Shown: positions 1 through 9,806 of the stretch, one piece after another
How the letters are laid out: the number at the start of each line of letters is the position of its first letter
Numbering within the stretch: the stretch's first letter is position 1
From: Symbiodinium sp. CCMP2592
Taxonomy: Eukaryota; Sar; Dinophyceae; Suessiales; Symbiodiniaceae
Length of the DNA stretch: 64,000 nucleotides
Assembly: GCA_905221615.1 (NCBI GenBank)
Contig: CAJNDT010006019.1
Coordinates: 186,001 to 250,000 of the forward strand
Direction of reading: 5' to 3'
Made by a program: the position numbers and the translations under genes
The notes under the pieces: generated by a model
The model's input: the letters and a program-made list of their open reading frames with translations, nothing else
Told to the model about the DNA's origin: nothing
Database searches by the model: none

Positions 1-934
1 TGGCCACCATGTAGCCGAGGTCCTTCAGGTTGGTTCGTGACGTAGCCAAGGTCGTCAGGTGTGGTCGTATCCTGCACATGTTGTCCCCCTTCTCCGGAGG
101 CAGTCGCAGCAGTAGTCGTGCAGGTAGCCAGAGCAAGTTGCGCCAGCCAGCAGGATAGCTCTGAAGTCCACTCGCCATGGGAAGCCGTAGCCAGCATTGG
201 GGCCTGCGTTGGAGTAGCCGCTGATGCCGGGGGCAGGGGCCCGAGGTAGCCTCCATCGGGATCGTACGTCGGTAGGCCCTCATGCACCGTAGCCGGCATC
301 TCCAACGTTGTTTTGAGCAGCAGCCGCGTTGGTTTCGCCGAAGTCGAGCGTAGCCCCTGACTAGCCAAGTGCCCATGTTCAGGCCACTGCCACATGCTAG
401 CCGGTCGTTTCCCTTTGTTGGGGCCTGCTGGCATAGCCCCCAGATCTTCGGGTTGCTCAAGACGAAGAAGGTAGCCGAGCTGAGAGCGGCTTTAGCTATT
501 TCAAAAGAAAAATCAGCAAAAATGTTGCCAAGGATAGCCCGGTCTCTCTCTTTGGAGGTGAGCTTAGCCAAACCACGAGGCTCGCCGAAGCTGCGAACGG
601 GCCGCGGACCTTTGCGGTTTGCCCAAGTAGCCCGAGAGAAGGTCGCCACCGGAGGGGACATAGCCACAATGTCCCAAGAGCCCGACTGGACCATAGCAAG
701 ATATTTGGATCTCGCCTTATAAGAGGTAGCCAGGTCGGTCGATGGACTTCTTGCCAGATCTACACAGCATATATCCACATCGACGTTGAAGGTGGAAGCT
801 AGCCGTCGGAGATGCCATTGGAAGCTTCCCTGTCTCTCCCACCCGGAAAAGAGGTACAAGACTTGTAGCCGACGGTTAACCGGAGGCGTAGCCGGAGTAG
901 CCTGAAGTGGAGCCGCAGGCGGTGGCGCAGGAAG

Positions 935-2155
935 TCAGTTAGCCGCCGAGGAGGGTGTAGCCGCACCCGGGCAGTTGAGGGCCGAGTGCTCGCCCCGGCA
1001 CTTTGTGCAGACGTGCACAAAGTGGCACTTATCCCCCTTCTTACATCCGCCCTTGAGGTTAAACCGAAAACAAATAGGCTTATTATCCTCGGTGCGGTTG
1101 AAGGTGCCGGTCTTCGCCTTCTTGTTGCTATCCTTGCCGTCCTTGCCCTTGCCTTTGCCCTTGCGCTTCTTGGTGGGCTTATCCGGCTGCGTGTTATCCC
1201 ACGACCAGGGCTGCGGCCGCTTGGCAGAAAGTGCTAGCGGGGTTGTGAAGTGACGCTCCTTTGTAGCCGCGTCTTTCCAGGACTGGACTAGCGCATCGGC
1301 AAAGCCTATCCCTTTGAGGACCATTTGCTTGTAGGTCTGCTTCCTGATAGCATTCTCGTAGGATAGCACCAAGGTCCAGGGCGGCGCCAGGGAACCGCTA
1401 GCATCGTTAGAACGTAGCCCGTAGCAAAAGTCGCCCAGCAAGTAGTCTTTGTATTTCTCAAAGAGCTGGAAGTCGATATCCTTCAGCTCGGATCGCCCCG
1501 GGTGCTGCAAGCCTATCATGAGAAGGGCATTCTGCATCACAGTTAGCCGGAGCCGAAGCTGCTCTGGGACTGATGGCATCGCCCCTTTCGAGGTAGCCTT
1601 CTTGAGCATGAGGGCGGTGCCTTTGCTATCCCATTGGGGAACTAGCACATCCGGATCAATCTCGTCTCTGGATAGCACCTCGTTCAAGGGTTCTGCCCTG
1701 AACTCGCCCGTTTCTAGCTCGTGTAGCTTTCGTTCAATGTATTCCTTTGCAGGAATGTGCTTATCCTCGGGCTCGCCAAACTTTTGCGCAAAGGCTTGGC
1801 GCATAGCCATGTACTCTGTCTGTGGGATGGGTTTCGCCCACTCCCGGACTTCGCTAGCCGCTTCTCTATCCGCCTGCTCGCGGGTACGAGCCTGGGCTGC
1901 TCTCCAGGCCACCACGAAGGCGGCCGCTAGCGCCCTGTTCACCAACGAACTTTCCGGCTCTATCGAGAAGTCCTTCGCTAGCACCGATTTCAGATCGGCT
2001 TCGTCCTTGAAACTCGCCGAGAATTTTGCGATCGTGTCTATTCCGGCCTTGAACAAGGTGGCCTGGGAAGTATCCGGGACCCTATTCTGGGTCAGGAGAT
2101 AGCGAAAATCCGTGGATCCCTTTGCTAGCTCGACTGGATCAGGAACCGAAGCCAT
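935..2155 (-). CDS. Gag-like protein with CCCH zinc finger and zinc knuckle
   Basis: An uninterrupted 406-codon ORF starts with ATG. The first 300 residues are a mostly helical, charged region without a motif I recognise. A Lys/Gly-rich linker follows (KKRKGKGKGK near residue 335). Then comes a CCCH finger (C362-x8-C371-x5-C377-x3-H381), immediately followed by a knuckle-like C383-x2-C386-x3-H390-x4-C395. This order, helical capsid-like region, basic linker and zinc finger, is that of nucleic-acid-binding Gag-like proteins of dinoflagellate retroelements, which normally precede a reverse transcriptase. It probably packages element RNA; this is inferred from architecture. It lies on the same strand as the recombinase. 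An independent host CCCH RNA-binding protein is the alternative. Codons often create GCTA/GATA on the coding strand, as in the rest of the block. Confidence 0.55.
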   Translation of the reverse strand: MASVPDPVELAKGSTDFRYLLTQNRVPDTSQATLFKAGIDTIAKFSASFKDEADLKSVLAKDFSIEPESSLVNRALAAAFVVAWRAAQARTREQADREAASEVREWAKPIPQTEYMAMRQAFAQKFGEPEDKHIPAKEYIERKLHELETGEFRAEPLNEVLSRDEIDPDVLVPQWDSKGTALMLKKATSKGAMPSVPEQLRLRLTVMQNALLMIGLQHPGRSELKDIDFQLFEKYKDYLLGDFCYGLRSNDASGSLAPPWTLVLSYENAIRKQTYKQMVLKGIGFADALVQSWKDAATKERHFTTPLALSAKRPQPWSWDNTQPDKPTKKRKGKGKGKDGKDSNKKAKTGTFNRTEDNKPICFRFNLKGGCKKGDKCHFVHVCTKCRGEHSALNCPGAATPSSAAN

Positions 2156-2530
2156 GACGGTGCCTAGCTCGTGCAGAGCTAGCCGGCTGTCAAGCTAGGG
2201 TCGTCTCTTGAAATTGAAAGCTCTAGCATCCGTGAGTACAGCTTAGCCCCCCCACACCAGAGAGTTGGGAAAGAGGGAGGACCCACCAAGGCAAGACCCC
2301 AAGCCGTCCTCCCCCCCCCCCCAGAGAGTTGGGAAAGGCGGAGAACCCCCAGACAGGACCCGGCCCCCCGACCAGCCCCTTGAAAACTCGCCGTCTCAAG
2401 AAAATCTAGCCGGCCACTCTCTTCTTTCTGGCTGCCGAAAGACACACTAGCCAACATGTGCAAGACCGAAGCGCTCGCCTTCATTTTCCTTCTAGCCGTG
2501 TGTCTGGGGTCTTCTAGCCATACTTCCGTG
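2156..2530. other. Intergenic spacer with C-rich direct repeat
   Basis: No ORF here looks protein-like. A 17-bp direct repeat, CCAGAGAGTTGGGAAAG, occurs at 2257-2273 and 2321-2337, separated by C-runs. TAGCC/TATCC words continue through the spacer, so the bias is not confined to coding sequence. Confidence 0.5.
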
Positions 2531-2998
2531 CTAGTCCGGGCCTTTTCGGCCCCTGCCTTCTCCTTTAGCCGCTCTAGCCGGAGGCCGGCAGTCGTTGCAC
2601 GTATGGCCTTTATCCCCGTGCGTATCCAGGCAATACCACATTCTTTTGTTGCATTGCTCTAGCCCGCACTGGTCACAAACCACTATACATCTAAAGATAG
2701 CCCCGCCGGGTTCCCAGCGACCTACGCCAGGTGTAGCCCCGTTGGGTCGGCATCTTATCCATCCCTGCTCGGGGATTCTATCCACCAGCTGCAGGGCACT
2801 ATCCGACTTGTTGCTAACCGCGATGTAGTCGTTATCGGTCAGCTGGTATAGCCAGGGCGGGTCGTGTGTCCCACTTTTGCGGACCCGTCGCCCTCTATCC
2901 CCTAGCTGCGAAAAAGCTCTATCCCGACGGTCGCCCTTCTCGTAGCTGTTGAGGGGCCAATTAGCCTTTGCATTGTATATCCAGGTCTGGTCGACCAT
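2531..2998 (-). CDS. Cys-rich zinc-binding-like protein, probably fragment
   Basis: From the ATG at 2998 (MVDQTWIYNAK) the ORF runs about 155 codons. The C-terminal third holds a dense cysteine cluster: C-x4-C-x2-C-x4-C, then C-x4-H-x4-H-x1-C-x2-C, followed by a short basic tail. Such spacing suggests a zinc-ribbon or treble-clef nucleic-acid-binding module. I do not recognise the family. The frame stays open upstream to 3070 with no ATG, and protein-like sequence on the same strand continues in other frames from 3123 to 4024. This may therefore be the C-terminus of one longer gene broken by frameshifts. It sits between the recombinase and the gag-like ORF. Confidence 0.4.
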   Translation of the reverse strand: MVDQTWIYNAKANWPLNSYEKGDRRDRAFSQLGDRGRRVRKSGTHDPPWLYQLTDNDYIAVSNKSDSALQLVDRIPEQGWIRCRPNGATPGVGRWEPGGAIFRCIVVCDQCGLEQCNKRMWYCLDTHGDKGHTCNDCRPPARAAKGEGRGRKGPD

Positions 2999-3122
2999 GC
3001 CGCCGCCCGGGCCCCATGGTCGCCCTTTGGCTTGGCTAGCCGTCGGCGGGGGCGCCGTTAGCCGATGCACGACCTCTGGCTCTTCCCGGATTAGCCGGGC
3101 GGTCGGCCTATCCAGGTTGATG

Positions 3123-4024
3123 TTAGCCGCGGCTCCTTGCTGGCTCGGGTGCTATCCGGCCGTCTTCGGCCATAGCCTCCCATTGGGCCTCATTGTAGCG
3201 GCCTGCTCCTAGCCGCCTATCCACCGGGTGATCGGCCTCCGGGTGGATGTAGCCCTCTTTGCCTCGCCCCTTGGAGCCACTCTTGGCTTGTGGGCGGACA
3301 GCCGGAAAGGTCATGGCCCCGTAGCCTGGTTCCTCTGCTCGTTTCTAGCCTGGGTCTGCTGTATCGTGGAGGATCCCTAGCAGGCTTTGGCGTGGGATCC
3401 CTCGCCTGCTGTCTAGCCCCTGTGCTGGCCTCCTCTGAGCCCCTAGCCGGGGTCTCCTCTTGCCTAGCCGCAGGGGTTGTCGCCCGGAGCTCCTTCTCCA
3501 GCTCCACCATCTTAGCCTGCTGCATCTGCATCTGCAGCATCATCTCCTGCAGCATATCCAGCTTGGCCTGGCCTGGGCCCAGGTCATCCTGGTGGCTAGC
3601 CTCGGCACTCTGCTTCTGCCAGGGCGTATCCTCCTCGCTCTGCACCGACTCCTCTTCTAGCGTCTCGCCTGGTCGGTACGGGCGTAGCCCCGCTAGCTGC
3701 TTGTTCTTCGCTATCCGGCCCTCTAAGTATTGAGCCTCGGTCCGCGAGAGGCTGGCTTCTAGCCCCCATGGGATATCATCCCATTGCATAGCCCCTTGGT
3801 ATGTTGGCACCTTCTTGGTGCTCTGCTATCCGCATGTCTCTAGCCTTTCGAGCTAGCTGGAGCAGCTCATGGAGCTTATCCAGACTTAGCCTCTCGTATA
3901 GCTGCTCGGCCAAGCTGCCGGGGTCGACCTCTATCCAATCGTCCAGTAGCTGGAGAATCTCTATCCGTTGTGCAAGCACACTAGCCTGCTCCGACTGATC
4001 GGCCCAATTGGCCGATCTATCCAT
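3123..4024 (-). pseudogene. Coiled-coil protein split over three reading frames
   Basis: Three overlapping minus-strand frames read as consecutive parts of one protein. 4024-3776 is an 82-codon helical ORF beginning MDRSANWADQ. 3810-3217 has no ATG, opens with PTYQGAMQWDD and contains an M/Q/L-rich coiled coil (MLQEMMLQMQMQQAKMVE). 3314-3123 encodes a charged segment containing HPVDRRLGAGRYNEAQWEAM. Pro/Arg-rich low-complexity sequence separates the coiled coil from the last part. The frames overlap with no clear introns, so I infer indels rather than splicing. At the first junction (near 3830) an in-frame TAG is part of a GGATAG word. The family is not recognised. The position before the Cys-rich ORF suggests an accessory product of the same element. 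Confidence 0.4.
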
Positions 4025-4265
4025 GGGCCGCTAGCCGGCCACGAAGGCTCACAGGCTCGCCCACCTAGCGTGGGCTCTCCTCGATCTTGGTGGGCCGTTA
4101 ATCCACCCTCTAGCCGCAGTAGCCACGGCGGTTTCTTTTGTGCAAAACTCTAGCCGACAGCAACACTCACAGCAGCACATGCGCACATGCCGACTAGCCT
4201 GCCTCAGAACCTCGCAGCCTACGTCCTAGCCAGCAAGACAACAAAAGCACAAGTGCAAGAACGTG

Positions 4266-4273
<8 letters not shown>

Positions 4274-4360
<87 letters not shown>

Positions 4361-4366
4361 TCTTTC
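4274..4366. repeat. (CT)n microsatellite
   Basis: An essentially perfect CT repeat runs about 83 bp (4274-4356) and then degrades into a C-run. It lies just downstream, in minus-strand sense, of the recombinase stop. The long LS/SL- and RE-repeat ORFs over it are artefacts of the repeat. Confidence 0.95.
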
Positions 4367-4490
4367 TCCCCCCCCGAGACAGACCGTCCCCCAGAGGGAT
4401 GGGAAGGAAGGAGTGTATCCCGAGAGGCCCCCCCCCCGCCGTATCCCCACGTTCTCCCCGACCCGCGGTTTCCCCTTTCTCGCTATCCGC

Positions 4491-6501
4491 TCAGCCTGCA
4501 AAAGGCGGGCCCCAGCCGAACGGTATAGCCGGGAGCGGTGCCACCGGAAACGGTACTATCCCTGGGGGAATCCCTGGTGGTTCTGCCACCTGGGCCTCTC
4601 CCGAAGCTTCACCCTCTCCCGGCCCCGGTTGCTGGTCTCCGGTGCTAGCCTGAGAGGTGTCGCTATCACTAGACGAGGGCCCGTCTCCCCGGCCCTTGGG
4701 CCAACATAGCCGGCACACGTGTGTGTACTGGTCAGCCGGAAACTCTTGACAGTTCTTAAATATCCGGCGACGGCCCATCCAGCAGCCGGCAAGGCCCCCC
4801 TTGTGTAGCCGAAACTTCTTACCGGGTAGCTCTACTATGATATAGCTGGTGCATCTAGCTTTCTTAAGTAGCTGCCTCGGCCGGCTCCGGTGCGGTTCCG
4901 GTCCCAGCTCCGGCTCACTAGCCGATTCTTCGGGTCCATCTTCGGGGGGATCGCTCGCCGCAGCTTCTTCAGGTATCCCGGGATTAGCCACCAGCTCCAC
5001 GATGCGCTCGCTAGCCCATTCTCGCCGCAGTTCTCCAGCCAGCTTGTCAGCGTCCTGCTCGGTAGCCTTGCCAGTGCGGAAGAGCCAGCCACCGAGGTCG
5101 CCTGCAATCTCTCTCTCGTCTAGCTGCTCTTCCCGGTCTCGCGCCCTAGCCGCCTCCGCGTAGATGGCCTGGAGTCTAGCCACCCGGCCGCCGTAGGAGC
5201 GGATGTAGGTATCCGATCCCTCTGGCTTCCATCTCCCCAGCATGTCTCTATCCGCAGGAGGTATCGGTTTCAGGCTCAAGCCAGTGGGTAGCACTGCCCT
5301 CTCGCTGTGCTCTGACCAGTAGCCTCTAGCCACCACTGGTATCCCCACCATAGCCAGCAGCCCGGCCGTTGCTACCATCGCGTCGGCGTAGGTAGCCATC
5401 TTCTTTTCCAAGGCACCCTTATCCCCGAGCCGCGGCATCAGGTAGTCTCGCTGATAGCCCGCGTGCTTCTTCAGCAGGTTGAAGCCAACCAATAGCCAGG
5501 CAGTGTCCTCGAAGTAGGCCCTCTCCGAAACGCAGACGGGTAGCTCACGGATGCGTCTGTTAGCCCCGGGCCGACCTTCCACCATCGCCAATTCGTTCGG
5601 GATCATAGCCTGGAGATCTGACCACCGGAGACTTCCCCACCCAGGCCTTCAGGAGCTTAGCCCAGGCCCAGATTCTCCATCCCACCGCAACGCTTGCGTC
5701 GAGGACTAGCCTTTCCCATCTAACTAGGATAGCCGCCGGGTACCTCGGTGCTCTCCGCGTCCACGGTGCCTTCCACGATAGCCTTTCAACCACTGTATCC
5801 TTGATGGCCCAGGCAATTCTTCCATGGGTAGCCCTAGCCTCGGAAGACCACTCAGCCACGCGCTCTATCCAGCAGATCGCCTTGAGGATAGCCTCAGGGA
5901 CGGTTCTACCGCAGGGTTCATCTCCTCTAGCGATGATATAGTCTGCTAGGTCCGCCGGTAGCCCCGGAGGACGGCCGTCCTTGGCCTCGCGTAGCCATAG
6001 GCGCCATCTTGCGTGGATGGACACGTAGCGCTTCAAGGTGCTAGCCCGGGTTTTTCCCGCCAGCGCCAGGATAGCCCTATCCGGATCCAGGCTTCCTTCC
6101 AGTTTCTTCAAGACTGGGGCTCCGCAGAGCTCTAGCTCCTCTTTCAACTTTATAGCCCAGGTGGCCTGTAGCCGTTCTTCCCTCGCCTGGGCCAAGGAGC
6201 CCTCGTTGACCAGGCGCCTCTGTCTATCTCCTTTTGGAGGCTCCGGCTCGCTATCTTCTTGAAGGTCTATCCCCTCAATCGCCGGCCGCTTGCAGAGGTT
6301 CATCCAGGCCAGCGCGGTAGCCTGGTAGCCAGCGGTCCTTTCCACGAGGTCTCTAGCCTCCCGGGCCTCCTGTATCCACAGGTAGATCGAGTCGCCGATG
6401 TACTCGGTAGCCAGCTCAAGTACACCGAAGCCCCGCGATGCCAGATGCTCGTGGCATCTATCCAGCACCGCACGCCTCTGTACAAGAGCGCTATCCAACA
6501 A
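4491..6501 (-). pseudogene. Tyrosine recombinase (phage-integrase/DIRS type), frameshifted
   Basis: Two ORFs, 6501-5560 (313 codons) and 5606-4491 (371 codons), form one recombinase. The first holds a core-binding (SAM-like) domain around KTRASTLKRYVSIHARWRLW and LADYIIARG. The second holds the catalytic end: H-x2-R in EHSERAVLPTG, then LGRWKPEGSDTYIRSY, which supplies the Trp and the nucleophilic Tyr position. Near 5640-5660 a one-base change separates the frames; in the second frame the junction reads GSLRWSDLQA, where the first catalytic Arg of the family is expected. Just after it, VEGRPGANRRIRELPV looks too short: the usual beta-hairpin with its catalytic Lys seems missing. The C-terminus adds a Pro/Glu-rich and Cys-containing tail (CRLC). 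The protein would cut and rejoin element DNA if intact; with the break and the gap it is probably inactive. Confidence 0.65.
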
Positions 6502-7300
6502 GGACGGAAGAGCGGGGGACTCCCTATCCCACCGGAAGGAGACACCTGTCCCTCGCCATGCACAGTCGGCGAAGCCGGAGGCAGGGCGGTCGGACTTCCC
6601 GGCACCTTGCCTTCGGGACTAGCCGGAATCACCGTGGTAGCCGGTGACGGAGGACTCGCCGTGTGCGAGGCAGACGAAGCCGAAGGGGAGCAAGGAGAGG
6701 CTGCCATTCTCGCTTGGCTAGATAGCCAAGTTCCCCTTCTCTCCCCCTCTACTTCAAAATTACCCCCCTGATGGGGGACTTTATCCAGAATGGCCACGGT
6801 CACACATACCTTCGTAGCCATTCCAAGTCAAAGCTATCCTGTCTTCGCATGTCAGAGGCAACTCTCCTGCGAGCGACGATAGCGAACGAAACTTCGTTTC
6901 TAGCGAAGCTACCTTCGATAGCTTCGAGTAGTAATAGGTTAGCTAGCACACATAGTCGTAACTCGTTCCTCGTCACGAGGTACATATATTTAGACCCCCC
7001 CGCTGATAATTGGCTTTGTCCGCTTTCGGCTCGCAGTGTCCTATTGCCCGCTGCCGGGAGCAGCAGCTTCAAAATCGGCGCTGGTAACGTTTTTGATCAT
7101 TCAAACAGATCTATCACCCGCTGATATATCTAGCAGCTTCAAAATCGATGCTTCCGGATGGTCTAGGAGCTTGCATGAAGCCTTCTTGTACGTGGGGAAC
7201 GGCCCAAATCACAACCCTAAGGGATTGAGCCCGTGACGTTCCCCAAAGCGCTGATGAAGCGGCCGCCCCCCCAAAGATCTATCCGGCCACAGCTCAGTGG
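6502..7300. other. Putative 5' flank of the recombinase element
   Basis: No convincing gene. It contains a short dyad CCCCCTGATGGGGG near 6765, a palindromic patch around 6880-6930 built from GCGAA/TTCG, and the word AGCAGCTTCAAAATCG twice (about 7061 and 7130). The TAGC/TATC excess fades out by about 7.3 kb. In minus-strand sense it lies upstream of the recombinase and could hold its control region. Confidence 0.35.
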
Positions 7301-7425
7301 GCAGGTGGCTGTCTCACAAGCCATATGAGAAGGCATGGGCTTAATTTTGTCCGGGGGTGTCTCTCGGCCCTTTCCCCAGCCGGAGTCGAGATTTTGGGAT
7401 GACCAAAGGGTCTGGGATCGGGCTC

Positions 7426-7482
7426 TCGTGGGACATCCGACTCTGGGTGGACATCCGGCTCTCGCGGGACATCCGGCTCTGA
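7426..7482. repeat. Short tandem repeat GGACATCCGGCTCT
   Basis: Three imperfect copies of an 18-19-bp unit built on GGACATCCGGCTCT follow one another. No gene is seen around them. Confidence 0.75.
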
Positions 7483-7585
7483 AGGTGGCGCGTGTTTGGG
7501 GACCTTCAGCCACCCGGAATCGAAATTATGGGGTGACAAGCACCTGCCCACCGAAACCCTCCCAAACCCACCCATTCCCCCTGAT

Positions 7586-7660
7586 TGCTGCTGCTGCTGC
7601 TGCTGCTGCGACTACTACTACTACTACTACTGCTACTACGAGTACTAGTACTACTACTAT
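7586..7660. repeat. (GCT)n followed by (ACT)n microsatellite
   Basis: About eight GCT triplets pass directly into ACT/GCT/AGT triplets. Ala, Thr and Ser homopolymer ORFs over the tract are repeat artefacts. Confidence 0.9.
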
Positions 7661-7749
7661 GTTGATGTCCTGTGCCCTCTCCATGTATGGGGAAGCCGGT
7701 GGAGCTGGTTTCTAGCAGGAGCCCTTGAAAGACTCTCACAAGGTTTCCT

Positions 7750-8187
7750 TTGGCGGGGCTCAGCAAAAGGCAGGGGTGCTTAAGTCACTCCACACCTGAG
7801 GCCGAGATTGTTGCGGCCGACTTTGCTATGACTCGTCTGGGTCTTCCTGCCATTACTTTGTGGCAGCGGTTGGGAGGTCAACATCTCAACTTCGTCTTCT
7901 ACGACGACGATCAAACCATGATCGGGGTGATATTGGTACGGGCAAGACTCCGACTATGCATCATTTGGAGCGTACCCATGGCATCAGCTTTGGCTGGATG
8001 CACTCCGTATTCCAGGAAGGCTACGTTTCCCTTGCCTACGAGGTCACTGCTGGATGCGGATATTCATACCAAGTCGATCAAAGACTCCGTTTCCAACATC
8101 TTTCCGCCGTCCCTCATTGGTTCCCAAGAGATCATGGACCTGACGCGTCTTACCCACGCACAAAGCGCGGATGAGGAGGGTCATTAA
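7750..8187 (+). pseudogene. Ty1/copia polyprotein, RNase H C-terminal fragment
   Basis: The first frame begins SKRQGCLSHSTPEAEIVAA, the classic copia RNase H sequence with the catalytic Glu in TPEAE, and continues to YDDDQTM, where the second acid lies. The reading then moves to another plus frame (GTGKTPTMHHLERTHGISFG, WMHSVFQEGYVSLAYEV) and returns to the first for LDADIHTKSI, which carries the last catalytic Asp. At least two frameshifts therefore occur within 440 bp, so it is dead. The intact enzyme would degrade the RNA strand during reverse transcription. No LTR was recognised on either side. Only the last part of the polyprotein is present. Confidence 0.8.
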
Positions 8188-8702
8188 CATTACTAGTTCA
8201 AGCGCGAGGCTCCCTTTCCTTTCACGGAGACGCCGATTTTGCCTCAGGTGCTCTATCGTGCGGGTCTTTCCAGCAAAGAAGGCTTGCAGGAGCAAAACAG
8301 CGTGGACCTCATCTTGGTCGTCAAGTTCCCGCGGGTGTTGCGGGGGCCGCCGTCGGCGTCGCTACCTTCGGTCGACCTGGATTCTTCGTGAAGGGCAGTG
8401 GCACCAGATGGAGGATCGTGCGCAAATGCCGTTGTCGCAAGCGAATGGCTCAGAGAGCCGCAGCGATTGGCAGAAGCCAGCAAGCAGAAGCCAGCACACG
8501 TTTGCATGATCAGCAGCAGAAGCCAGCGCAGGTAGAACGAAGCCTCATGCCCTAGGCTGTGCTCAGATGCGCCAAGGACCGTTCTCGTGCGTGTTGCCTG
8601 GAAAATTGAGGGAGAGGTCCGTGCTATGGCTTGATTCCTTGCGCCTCTGACCTGTAACAAAGATAAGGTTTTCGAGAAGACGACGAGCGTTCTGGATTGC
8701 CC

Positions 8703-9414
8703 ACCAGGGCTGACCCTGCTGCTCCAGTGTTCGAGGGCGAGGCTTCAGCATGGGACCAAGTGAGACACGGGCGGCAGTGCCAGGTCAAGGAGAGCAGCAG
8801 GCCAGAGGAGACCATGTCTCGTCGAACAGCGTGGATCCTCAGCGGACAAGAACCTCGCGTGACGAGCCGCCGGGCAGTGGAGACCCAACGCCGTGGGGAT
8901 CCCGGACTTCAGATGGCGCCTATATTATACTATACCGAGGTCATCCTGACCATGGTACGTTGCCGAGGAGGGAGCGTGGAGCAGCTACAACTTGGTATGT
9001 TGGGTGGCGAGGCTGACTGAGTTTTTGAGGTCTACGTACCACGAGTGGCCTTCAGGAAAAGTTTTTTTTGCAGGGGCGATGTCTCGAACAACCGTCCAGC
9101 ATCAGTCAAGCATGGCACAGCACCACCTACCCAGCAACTTCTGCGGCAGCCTCGGCACAGCTCCAAGTAGTGACTCCTTCGTCCTCCGCAGGAGCTGCCT
9201 CCTACCCCGTTGTGGCAACCGGGAGGCGGGCAAGGATGCGACATTTGTTTTCTCCAGAACAGCAGGATCGCTTAAGAAATTTGCCTCGAGAAGCGCCCTT
9301 GTTGTTTCAAGGCACGGGAAGCTCTACGCATCATCTGAGGTACATGCCGAGGTGCAACAGCAGCTTCACCACTATGTCCAGCGCTACGAGGGCAAGGCCA
9401 ACGACCAGCTCTGA
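8703..9414 (+). pseudogene. Copia-type Gag N-terminal remnant
   Basis: Several short plus frames resemble the start of dinoflagellate copia polyproteins. A Gly/Pro/Arg-rich leader begins at the ATG at 8750 (MGPSETRAAVPGQGEQ). A patch WVARLTEFLRSTYHEW lies near 9003. Then comes LFSPEQQDRLRNLPREAPLL (around 9240-9300), recalling the family pattern SPxEQxxLRxMxxRAPLLY. Finally SSEVHAEVQQQLHHYVQRYE (about 9335-9395) recalls the coiled segment that follows. The last two lie in different frames, so at least one frameshift is present. The match is from memory of the family and is moderate. It may be a second decayed copia copy, or the other end of the 7.75-kb one after rearrangement. Confidence 0.4.
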
Positions 9415-9477
9415 GGGGTGAAGCTCACACTCTGCTATACCACCTCCCGAAGAGCGCCGGGGCCGAGGTCGCGTACC

Positions 9478-9806
9478 ACCTGGTGATCGGCGTGATCGGG
9501 CTTTCAATTGATGGCGTTCCAGCAGGTGGTCGGGCTTTCAATGGCGTTGCAGCAAGTGATCGGGCTTCCAGTCGTGTTCCAGCAGGTGATCGGGCTCTAA
9601 TGATGGCGTAGCAGGTGATCGGGCTTTCAATGGCGCTCCGATTCCACCTGGTGATCGGGCTTTCAGTGGCGTTCCAGCAGGTGATCGGGCTTTCTGTGGT
9701 GTTTGAGCAGGTGATCGGGCTTTCAATGCCGTTCCACCTGGTGATCGGGCTTTCAGTGGCGTGTACCAGCAAGCAGGTTATCGGGCTTGCAATGGCATTC
9801 CAGCAG
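9478..9806. repeat. Minisatellite, about 10 units of 30-36 bp
   Basis: The unit is CAGGTGATCGGGCTTTCAAT followed by GGCGTTCCAG, with small length changes. On the plus strand it encodes repeats containing VIGLS. On the minus strand it encodes ESPIT repeats without stops from 9772 to 9425. Variation among units exceeds that of a recent array. Confidence 0.85.

Larger units (their letters stand above)
1..7290 (-). mobile_element. YR-retroelement-like block, decayed
   Basis: Minus-strand ORFs follow one another here: tyrosine recombinase (6501-4491), a coiled-coil/Cys-rich gene in several frames (4024-2531) and a gag-like CCCH protein (2155-935). A recombinase plus a CCCH/zinc-knuckle gag recalls DIRS-like (YR) retroelements. 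No reverse transcriptase was seen; it could lie beyond base 1. Bases 1-934 hold no convincing gene. The whole block shares a strong TAGC/TATC excess on the plus strand that stops near 7.3 kb, so it appears to have one compositional history. The terminal repeats were not identified, so the limits are approximate. Confidence 0.45.

Noticed and set aside
1449-2102. 217-codon plus ORF
   Set aside because: Antisense of the gag-like CCCH gene, which has a coherent domain order and zinc motifs.
4187-4528. SL/LS repeat protein over the CT tract
   Set aside because: Low-complexity translation of a microsatellite, open in several frames.
1-7290. TAGCC words as relics of the dinoflagellate spliced leader
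   Set aside because: The leader contains CCGTAGCCATTTTGGC, but the words here share only (G)TAGCC with no following ATTTTGG, and TATCC variants are also frequent.
9478-9806. CRISPR-like array
   Set aside because: Repeats are contiguous and degenerate, with no unique spacers of constant length and no cas genes; the genome is eukaryotic.
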